5,189 bases of DNA. It comes from Prevotellaceae bacterium. Lineage in GTDB: Bacteria; Bacteroidota; Bacteroidia; Bacteroidales; UBA932. Shown here piece by piece: positions 1 to 5,189 of the stretch (its first letter is position 1; each line of letters begins with the position of its first letter). The DNA lies in the NCBI GenBank assembly GCA_031275145.1, contig JAISPE010000326.1, forward strand, positions 1-5,189, written 5' to 3'. Both the position numbers and the translations under genes were made by a program. The notes beneath the pieces were generated by a model. The model saw nothing but the letters and a program-made list of their open reading frames with translations, ran no database searches and was not told the DNA's origin.

Positions 1-1
1 T

Positions 2-814
2 TTATCTGTAAGTTTTCAACGTCATGACCAGACTTATTCTGGAAAGGTTTTCAACATTATTACCGTTCAGGATTTCCATGTTTTTGACAGATGCGGCCAT
101 AATATTAAAAGACACACCCAGCGACATATTTCTCATAAGCATAAAATCGGCGCCGATGGAAGTTGCGAAGCCGAAATTGTTTTTCCGTATATTATATGGG
201 ACATTATTGAGTTTTAAATCATTTGTATAGACAAAATATCCCAGAACAAAATCGCAGGAAGCATAAAATTTGTTATTTCGCGGGATTGAGCGTATGGATA
301 TTAACGGCCCTGCGAAATAGATATTTACATCGTCCTGACGCGAGCCTTCATATTTGTTGTAGGATATGTATTCCGTTTTGCTGTCTGCGCCGAACATGGC
401 GTAATTAACACCTAAACCTATGTTTGGAGACACAAAAAATACAGCGTCAGCGCCGAAACGGAGTCCAAATTTCAATGATTTTTTGTATTTCAACAATTCC
501 TCGGATATATCTGCCGGTTCGGGAGATATTATCTGCTCAATACCTCCGTTCACACCGAATCTCCATTGCCGGTAGTCGGGATAATTAGTTTTAAGCCGTT
601 TATTTATTTCTTTTTTATCAAAAGAGGAAGAATCTATTTCTGCAAGTTTTTTATGGAACAAAGATTCCGGATTTATTCTTTTGATGAGTATTGAATCCCG
701 TTTTTTCATATCAACAGAATCGTTTAGCTGCACATCAGCGCTTTGGCCGTCCTGAGCATTCAGGCCCGCCGGCAAACAGAAAATCATTATTATAACATAA
801 ACAAAACGCCTCAT
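2..814 (-). CDS. Secreted protein with predicted outer-membrane beta-barrel, function unknown
   Basis: Complete 270-residue ORF. An in-frame TAG lies three codons before the ATG, so this start is the only full-length choice; no Shine-Dalgarno sequence is visible. Residues 1-20 form a signal peptide: basic MRR, a hydrophobic stretch (VYVIIMIFCLP), then a GLNA|QDG site typical of signal peptidase I. Residues 21-80 are a charged, Asp/Lys/Ser-rich segment without hydrophobic runs, likely a periplasmic lead-in. From about residue 81 (YRQWRFGVNGG) to the end, short stretches alternate polar and hydrophobic/aromatic residues (e.g. LKFGLRFGADAVFFV, IGLGVNYAMFG, FGFATSIGADFML, MSLGVSFNIMA), separated by polar loops, as in small OmpA/OmpW-like barrels. 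The last strand ends LVMTLKTYR, with an aromatic next to the C-terminus. Inference: an outer-membrane protein of the broad Bacteroidota porin-like/'outer membrane beta-barrel' class. The specific role is not recognised. It lies downstream of secDF on the same strand but beyond a terminator, so it probably has its own promoter within about 815-960. Confidence 0.85.
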   Translation of the reverse strand: MRRFVYVIIMIFCLPAGLNAQDGQSADVQLNDSVDMKKRDSILIKRINPESLFHKKLAEIDSSSFDKKEINKRLKTNYPDYRQWRFGVNGGIEQIISPEPADISEELLKYKKSLKFGLRFGADAVFFVSPNIGLGVNYAMFGADSKTEYISYNKYEGSRQDDVNIYFAGPLISIRSIPRNNKFYASCDFVLGYFVYTNDLKLNNVPYNIRKNNFGFATSIGADFMLMRNMSLGVSFNIMAASVKNMEILNGNNVENLSRISLVMTLKTYR

Positions 815-962
815 ACCGTTGTACTACTAAATATTAACCTGTTTCCAATTAACACAAACTTTGTTATCTATACTCACCAACAATTACTGTCTCAAGTTTG
901 TTGTAAATTTCGGGACTTTACCCGCAAAATATATGCCATTCCATACAATTTTATGTAAAAAG

Positions 963-1034
963 CCGGTATTAAATATAAAAAATAAACGGGAAAGCGTCTG
1001 TATAAAGTACTTTCCCGTTTATTGATTATACCGG
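963..1034 (-). terminator. Intrinsic terminator of secDF, nested inverted repeat
   Basis: A perfect 14-bp inverted repeat (AATAAACGGGAAAG at 981-994 and its complement at 1010-1023) encloses a 15-nt loop, starting 14 bases past the secDF stop codon. Read on the minus strand, the stem runs into a T-rich tract (TTTATTTTTTATATTT), the layout of a Rho-independent terminator. A second, outer 7-bp pair (CCGGTAT at 963-969 with ATACCGG at 1028-1034) flanks it. The stem bases are A/T-rich at the foot with a CGGG/CCCG core. It would end secDF transcription about 150 bases before the start of the barrel gene. The rest of 815-1037 shows only a weak 4-bp CGGG/CCCG hairpin near 911-924 and no convincing promoter. 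Confidence 0.8.
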
Positions 1035-1037
1035 AAA

Positions 1038-4000
1038 TTATTTCTTCTTTAAAACCGGCGCTTTATTTTTCTTACTGTTTGCATCAATCTTTTCATTATT
1101 CTTTTTATCGTTTATTTCGATAAGGTCGTATGCCACCGGTATGGCAACGAATACCGTTGAATATACGCCGACAGCAACACCTACCATCAAAGCGAATGAA
1201 AAACCGCGGATTACCTCGCCTCCCAGAATAAATATGGCGAGCAAAACGACTAACACTGTTGCCGAAGTATTGATAGTCCGGACAATAGTCGAACTTATCG
1301 AACTGTTTATATTGTCGTACCAGCTGTGTTTGGGATACAGCGCCCTGTTTTCCCGAATACGGTCAAATATTACCACTGTGTCGTTGATAGAATATCCGAT
1401 TATGGTAAGAATTGCAGCGATAAACGACTGGTCTACGTCCATTGTCCACGGGAACAGTCCGGCGCCTATACTGAACAGCGCCAGCGTAATGGCCGTATCA
1501 TGCGTCAGAGCGACCACTCCTCCCAGACCAAACTGCCATCGGGAGAATCTTATTGCGATATAGACGAATATTGCAATAAGGGCACAGATAACCGCGATGA
1601 TGGCATTGACCTTCATGTCTGTGGCTATAGTCGGGCCTACCGTTTCGGAACTGATGATTCCGTTCGGATTCGTATCGGTGGATGCAAATTCGGAGTATTC
1701 CAGTTTGTGTTCAAAAAAATCTTTTAATGACGTATACAGTTTCCCCAGAATTTCCTTGTCCACTTCTTCGGAACTGTCGTCAATCTTGTATTTGGTAGTT
1801 ATTTTTAACTGACTGTTTGGCCCGTACTGTTTGATTTCGGCAGAAGGATCGAGCTCGTTTCTTACCGAAGTCCTGACATCGGTAATGGATACCGGCTGGT
1901 CGAATTTTACAACATAAGTACGTCCGCCCGAAAAATCAATACCGTAACTCATTCCTTTTGTAAACATGAAACCGATTCCGATAATTATACATGCAGCGGA
2001 CAGGATATACGCTTTTTTTCTGTGTTTTAAGAAATCGAAATGTACGTTTTCGAGGAAATTCAGGGTTATTTTCGTGCCTAAGGAAATGTCTTTACCTTTA
2101 CCGAGTAACCATTCGAATATGAGACGCGAGATGAAGATGGAAGTAGCTAACGATGTGATGATACCGACAACCAGTGTAACCGCAAAACCTTTCACCGGGC
2201 CTGTTCCCAGAATAAGCAGTATGACACCTGTTATCAAGGTGGTTAACTGTCCGTCGATGATTGCCGACATAGCATTTTTGTAGCCTTCTTTCAGCGCTAT
2301 ACGCATACTGTTTCCGGCTTTCAATTCTTCTTTTATACGTTCATAGATAATGATATTTGCATCGACGGCCATACCCAGAGTCAGTACTATACCGGCTATA
2401 CCGGGCAGCGTCAGTACAGCTCCGAAAGAAGCCATTGCTCCGAAAAGCAGCAGGACGTTAGTTATCAATGCTATATTTGAGGTAATACCCGCCTGTCCGT
2501 AGTAAAACCACATATATATAAGTATGAGAATAAATGCAAGTACAAATGAAATCATACCTGCATTGATTGACTGCTGTCCCAGTGAAGGTCCTACGACGGC
2601 TTCCTGAACGATTTTGGCAGGAGCAGGCATTTTTCCGGATTTCAGGACATTGGCAAGGTCGCTCGCTTCATTCGAGGAAAACTCTCCCGTAATCTCCGAC
2701 GAGCCGCCTTTGATTTCCGTCTGTACATTAGGATACGAATATACATATCCGTCGAGTACGATAGCGATGCTTTTTTGCAGGTTATCCGCTGTAAGTCTTG
2801 CCCATACATTTGCGCCTTCGGCGTTCATATCCATGGAAACACTGAATCCTCCCCTGTTTGAAGTCGCAACTCTGGCGTCGGAAATAACGGAGCCGTCCAA
2901 AGGAGGCGTTCCGTCGCGGTTTGATTTTATAGCGATAAGAGCATAAGTTGTTTCGCCTTTATCTATGGCTTTTATTGTCCACATCGGTTTAAATTCAAAC
3001 GGGAAAAGATTTCTTACCCTGTCCAGTTCAAACCATGCATCAATTTTTTTCATGTTTTCGGTTGTAGCATATCCGATAACCGGCCCTTTCATCGGACGTC
3101 CGTCCTGAGAAATTGCGGGGGTCATAATATTGAACAGCGGGAAGTTATCCATGGACAGAGAATCAGCGCCAATATTCAGGGAATCGGCGAGGGCATCCAA
3201 AGCCAGAGAATCTTCGTCTATCGTTGCCGAAGCGCGGGCAGCGGAATCATCACTGCCTGTATATGTTGCAGAATCAGGGCAGGATGCGTTATTTATTATT
3301 TCTGAAGCCTTTTTCTCGGCATCCATGATTTCTTTTATTACATCATTGGCCTGTTGCAGCATCCCGATTATTTCGGAATTTTCGTATGTTTCCCAAAATT
3401 CGAGACTGGCTGTACCCTGCAACAGTTTGCGTACCCGTTCAGGCTCTTTGATACCCGGCAGTTCGACTAAAATTCTGCCCGATGTTCCTATTCTCTGGAT
3501 ATTTGGAGAAGCTACCCCAAAATGGTCGATACGGTTGCGTAACACGTTAAACGAATTGGCAATAGCGCTTTCAGTTTCGGCGTTAAGCACTTTAATCACC
3601 TCGCTGTTTGTCGATTCCGCCTTAATTCTGTCACGAAGATCGTAAGTTCCGAATACCCGCGACATAGGCGTACGCTTTTCTTCTGGCTTGATTTCGTTCT
3701 CGATTTCGTTCCACGATTCTTCGAAAAGAGTAATGAAGTCGGAAGTTGAAGATTTTTGTTTTATCTGCGCCTGTTCCAAGGCTTTGACAAAGGTCTGGTC
3801 ATTGCTTTGATTCGACAGAGCTTTGAGAACGTCGGGTATGGATATTTCCATCGTTACGTTCATACCTCCCTTGAGGTCTAATCCAAGACTTAATTCTTTG
3901 TCTTTACATTCTTTGTACGTGTATCCGAGCCATACTTTTTCGTTTCTTTTAGTTTGGAGAATCTCCGCTTCTTTTGCTTCATCAACAATTCCGTTGCTGT

Positions 4001-4121
4001 CGGTGGCTGCTTCTCTTGCCTGTCTTTCAACGTTTCTGGTCACAAAAGTAAACGAAAGCATCCATATACTGGCCAAAAAACAAAGTACTGCTACAAATTT
4101 TATAAACCCTTTAGCTTGCAT
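1038..4121 (-). CDS. secDF: Protein translocase subunit SecDF (SecD-SecF fusion)
   Basis: Complete 1027-residue inner-membrane protein that assists SecYEG/SecA export, using proton flow to pull substrates out on the periplasmic side. SecD half: TM1 about 7-27; LGLDLKGGM at 79-87; P1 base with LRNRIDHFGV (194-203) and ILVELPGI (217-224), then GTASLEFW (236-243); P1 head about 380-500; GKMPAPAKIVQEAVVGPSLG at 496-515; five further TMs about 522-668. SecF half from about 685: TM about 704-721, YGIDFSGG (726-733), ETVGPTIATDM (826-836), then five TMs about 838-996 and a Lys-rich cytoplasmic tail. Proton-path residues appear intact: D587 in TLGMAVDANIIIYERIKEEL, D914 in GYSINDTVVIFDRIREN, and R948 in IVRTINTSAT. 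The D914-R948 spacing of 34 equals D637-R671 in Thermus SecDF. It is longer than Thermus SecDF (about 735) because of periplasmic insertions (about 105-180 and 245-340), common in Bacteroidota. The start is fixed by an in-frame TAA three codons upstream; the next Met lies inside TM1. It is likely monocistronic, given the terminator downstream. Confidence 0.98.
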   Translation of the reverse strand: MQAKGFIKFVAVLCFLASIWMLSFTFVTRNVERQAREAATDSNGIVDEAKEAEILQTKRNEKVWLGYTYKECKDKELSLGLDLKGGMNVTMEISIPDVLKALSNQSNDQTFVKALEQAQIKQKSSTSDFITLFEESWNEIENEIKPEEKRTPMSRVFGTYDLRDRIKAESTNSEVIKVLNAETESAIANSFNVLRNRIDHFGVASPNIQRIGTSGRILVELPGIKEPERVRKLLQGTASLEFWETYENSEIIGMLQQANDVIKEIMDAEKKASEIINNASCPDSATYTGSDDSAARASATIDEDSLALDALADSLNIGADSLSMDNFPLFNIMTPAISQDGRPMKGPVIGYATTENMKKIDAWFELDRVRNLFPFEFKPMWTIKAIDKGETTYALIAIKSNRDGTPPLDGSVISDARVATSNRGGFSVSMDMNAEGANVWARLTADNLQKSIAIVLDGYVYSYPNVQTEIKGGSSEITGEFSSNEASDLANVLKSGKMPAPAKIVQEAVVGPSLGQQSINAGMISFVLAFILILIYMWFYYGQAGITSNIALITNVLLLFGAMASFGAVLTLPGIAGIVLTLGMAVDANIIIYERIKEELKAGNSMRIALKEGYKNAMSAIIDGQLTTLITGVILLILGTGPVKGFAVTLVVGIITSLATSIFISRLIFEWLLGKGKDISLGTKITLNFLENVHFDFLKHRKKAYILSAACIIIGIGFMFTKGMSYGIDFSGGRTYVVKFDQPVSITDVRTSVRNELDPSAEIKQYGPNSQLKITTKYKIDDSSEEVDKEILGKLYTSLKDFFEHKLEYSEFASTDTNPNGIISSETVGPTIATDMKVNAIIAVICALIAIFVYIAIRFSRWQFGLGGVVALTHDTAITLALFSIGAGLFPWTMDVDQSFIAAILTIIGYSINDTVVIFDRIRENRALYPKHSWYDNINSSISSTIVRTINTSATVLVVLLAIFILGGEVIRGFSFALMVGVAVGVYSTVFVAIPVAYDLIEINDKKNNEKIDANSKKNKAPVLKKK

Positions 4122-4123
4122 GG

Positions 4124-4129
4124 TCCTTT
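4124..4129 (-). promoter_or_regulatory. Possible Shine-Dalgarno of secDF, unusually close to the start
   Basis: On the minus strand AAAGGA sits only two bases before the secDF ATG (AAAGGACCATG). The sequence matches an anti-SD complement, but the spacing is well short of the usual 5-9 bases. Ribosomes of Bacteroidota generally rely little on SD pairing, so this may be incidental. It does not change the start, which is fixed by the in-frame stop just upstream. Confidence 0.3.
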
Positions 4130-4225
4130 AGTTTGAATTTTAATTTATTACAATTTTTAATTTTAATCATCTATAACTGTTCCTTCAACTTAATTTTTCA
4201 TTACTTATATTGAAAAAACGAAGCG

Positions 4226-4233
4226 CAAAATTA
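4226..4233 (-). promoter_or_regulatory. Candidate -7 promoter element for secDF
   Basis: The minus strand reads TAATTTTG, a full match to the Bacteroidota primary-sigma -7 element TAnnTTTG. It would place the transcription start near 4219 and give an untranslated leader of roughly 100 bases. No TTTG-like -33 element is seen 19-21 bases further upstream; that stretch is AT-rich (A-tract and TATA repeats). In DNA this rich in A and T such an octamer can occur by chance, so the call is tentative. Confidence 0.35.
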
Positions 4234-4360
4234 GTCTTTTTTTCGATACCGTATATATATTTGAGTAAATAAAAATGTTTTTTATTTGATATGAAATATA
4301 AACAGCTTAGTTTTAAAAGGATTATAAAACGATTTTTTTTGGATTATTGAGTGAATACAG

Positions 4361-4395
4361 TGACAGTTGACAGTTGATAATTGGCAATTGATAAC
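4361..4395. repeat. Tandem heptamer repeat, five units of TGRYARY type
   Basis: Five consecutive 7-base units can be read without gaps: TGACAGT, TGACAGT, TGATAAT, TGGCAAT, TGATAAC. All fit TGRYARY; the first two are identical. The third to fifth units also create a small palindrome, AATTG/CAATT (4379-4388). It lies in non-coding DNA about 160 bases before nnr and 240 bases before secDF. Short degenerate heptamer arrays are known from intergenic DNA of several bacterial lineages; no function can be assigned from the sequence. Confidence 0.7.
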
Positions 4396-4557
4396 TCAAG
4401 TTTCCAGCTTTTTTACTGGACAAAGATTTATTTTATACGGTAACAGGAAAACAGGTAAAAACATGCCGGGCATCAAACTGCATGATTGCGTCCTGCCCCG
4501 GATTACCGTCAAAAAATGTCAAAAAAAGGAATTTTGTTAATTTTGTCACAAAAACAG

Positions 4558-5189
4558 ATGAAGATATTTATAAAAGAGCAGATCGGAGAAGCAGACCGGT
4601 ATACAATAGAAAACGAGCCTGTAACGTCCATCGATTTAATGGAACGGGCATCGGAGGCAATTGCCGGATGGATAAGTAAACACATTGACATACAGACTCC
4701 CTTACTGTTTATCGCCGGTAAAGGCAATAACGGAGGCGACGGACTTGCTGTCGCCCGTATTCTCTGCATGGAAGGGTACGGATGTTCAGTATATTTGGTA
4801 TACGGCAGGGAGGTTATGAGCGAAGAATGTCGCATAAACCTGGAGAGACTGCCGTCCGGTGTTTCATTCGCGGATAATCTGACGGACACTGACGGACGCG
4901 CAGTTATCGTTGATGCGCTTTTCGGATCGGGAATTTCCGGAAAAGTCAGAGAGCCTGCGGCAAGCGTCATTTCGCAGATCAACAGGCTGAAAAATAAAGT
5001 GATTTCCATAGATTTGCCTTCGGGAATGGGCGCCGAACCGCCTGCACACCCCTGTCCGTGCGGGGAAACAGAAACCGAAGCTCTGCAAACAGTCAGGGCA
5101 GATATTACTTTAACGCTTGAGTTTCCAAAGCTTGCGATGATGTTCCCCGAAACGGGCGAATATGCCGGCGCGGTAACAGTCCTTCCGAT
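4558..5189 (+). CDS. nnr: NAD(P)H-hydrate epimerase domain of Nnr (YjeF family), 3' end outside window
   Basis: 210 codons are present before the window ends, in an open frame. The YjeF_N domain epimerises R- and S-NAD(P)HX, the hydrated damage products of NAD(P)H, so that a dehydratase can restore the cofactor. Visible family features are an N-terminus KIFIKEQIGEADRYTIENEP typical of Bacteroidota homologues, IDLMERAS (25-32), the glycine-rich AGKGNNGGDGLAVAR (53-67), VDALFGSGISG (118-128) with D119, and the active-site segment SIDLPSGM (150-157) with D152. The stretch after it (159-179) is a Pro/Cys/Glu-rich loop before RADITLTLEFPKL (180-192). In most bacteria with this N-domain the same chain continues into an ADP/ATP-dependent NAD(P)HX dehydratase (NnrD, ribokinase-like) of about 500 residues in total; whether that holds here cannot be seen. 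Start chosen by family alignment: an in-frame ATG at 4516 would add 14 residues with no family counterpart. It is divergent from secDF, with no obvious SD. Confidence 0.93.
   Translation, partial: MKIFIKEQIGEADRYTIENEPVTSIDLMERASEAIAGWISKHIDIQTPLLFIAGKGNNGGDGLAVARILCMEGYGCSVYLVYGREVMSEECRINLERLPSGVSFADNLTDTDGRAVIVDALFGSGISGKVREPAASVISQINRLKNKVISIDLPSGMGAEPPAHPCPCGETETEALQTVRADITLTLEFPKLAMMFPETGEYAGAVTVLP

Larger units (their letters stand above)
4122..4557. other. AT-rich divergent intergenic region between secDF and nnr
   Basis: This 436-base gap separates two divergently transcribed genes and must hold both promoters. No tRNA, known riboswitch fold or strong terminator was seen. Besides the elements listed separately, it contains plus-strand -7-like octamers TATATTTG (4256-4263) and TAATTTTG (4538-4545), neither with a -33 partner; two AACAGG copies eight bases apart (4442-4455); a short GTCAAAAAA direct repeat (4508-4516 and 4518-4526); and a weak 5-bp CCGGG/CCCGG pairing (4466-4470 with 4497-4501). 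Base composition is clearly more AT-rich than the flanking genes up to about 4440, then becomes mixed. Confidence 0.8.

Noticed and set aside
755..814. Lipoprotein signal in the barrel protein (Cys13)
   Set aside because: The cysteine sits inside the hydrophobic core without a proper lipobox, while a good signal peptidase I site (LNA|Q) follows at residue 20.
911..924. Small CGGG/CCCG hairpin upstream of the barrel gene
   Set aside because: Four-base stem; too weak to call a regulatory structure.
743..958. Plus-strand 71-codon frame spanning the start of the barrel gene and the intergenic region
   Set aside because: It begins antisense inside the signal-peptide region, has no domain, no SD, and no supporting context.
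3130..3645. Plus-strand open frames inside secDF, the longest about 171 codons
   Set aside because: They are antisense to the conserved SecDF frame, Ser/Arg/Ile-rich without domain features, and are explained by its codon composition.
4256..4263. TATATTTG on the plus strand as the nnr promoter
   Set aside because: It matches TAnnTTTG but has no -33 partner, lies in a TATA tract and would give a leader of nearly 290 bases; left as a possibility only.
4465..4501. Possible hairpin CCGGG/CCCGG upstream of nnr
   Set aside because: Only five pairs with a loop of about 26 bases and no T-run or regulatory motif; likely chance.
4122..4557. tRNA, riboswitch or small RNA gene in the large intergenic gap
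   Set aside because: No cloverleaf arms, conserved riboswitch core or strong independent terminator could be found by eye.
4509..5009. Open frame of 166 codons on the minus strand, opposite nnr
   Set aside because: It overlaps the YjeF_N coding frame, whose conserved motifs are clear; the antisense translation has no recognisable domain.

Overview
The window looks like a core-genome segment of a Bacteroidota chromosome, most likely of the order Bacteroidales. Three things suggest this: a single-chain SecD-SecF fusion of 1027 residues with the long periplasmic insertions usual in this phylum; a small secreted outer-membrane-barrel protein of a Bacteroidota type; and AT-rich intergenic DNA with matches to the phylum's -7 promoter element (TAnnTTTG) and weak or oddly placed Shine-Dalgarno sequences. 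No mobile element, CRISPR array, rRNA or tRNA was seen.

Layout, left to right. Positions 2-814 (minus strand) hold a complete gene for a 270-residue exported protein with a predicted beta-barrel; its function is not recognised. Positions 815-1037 are intergenic and contain a strong inverted repeat (core 981-1023) that reads as the intrinsic terminator of the next gene. Positions 1038-4121 (minus strand) hold secDF, the accessory membrane motor of the Sec translocon. Positions 4122-4557 are a 436-base AT-rich divergent intergenic region with a candidate secDF promoter, a possible 19-codon leader ORF overlapping the secDF start, and a five-unit tandem heptamer repeat. Positions 4558-5189 (plus strand) hold the 5' part of nnr, encoding the NAD(P)HX epimerase (YjeF_N) domain; the gene runs off the right edge.

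Functionally, secDF uses the proton-motive force to help pull secreted proteins through SecYEG, the route the barrel protein's signal peptide would take. The terminator between them suggests they are separate transcription units. Nnr repairs damaged, hydrated NAD(P)H and has no evident functional link to secretion; it is only a divergent neighbour.

I found no convincing undescribed system. The items most worth a second look are the short leader ORF overlapping the secDF start, the heptamer repeat, and the nested inverted repeat at the secDF terminator.
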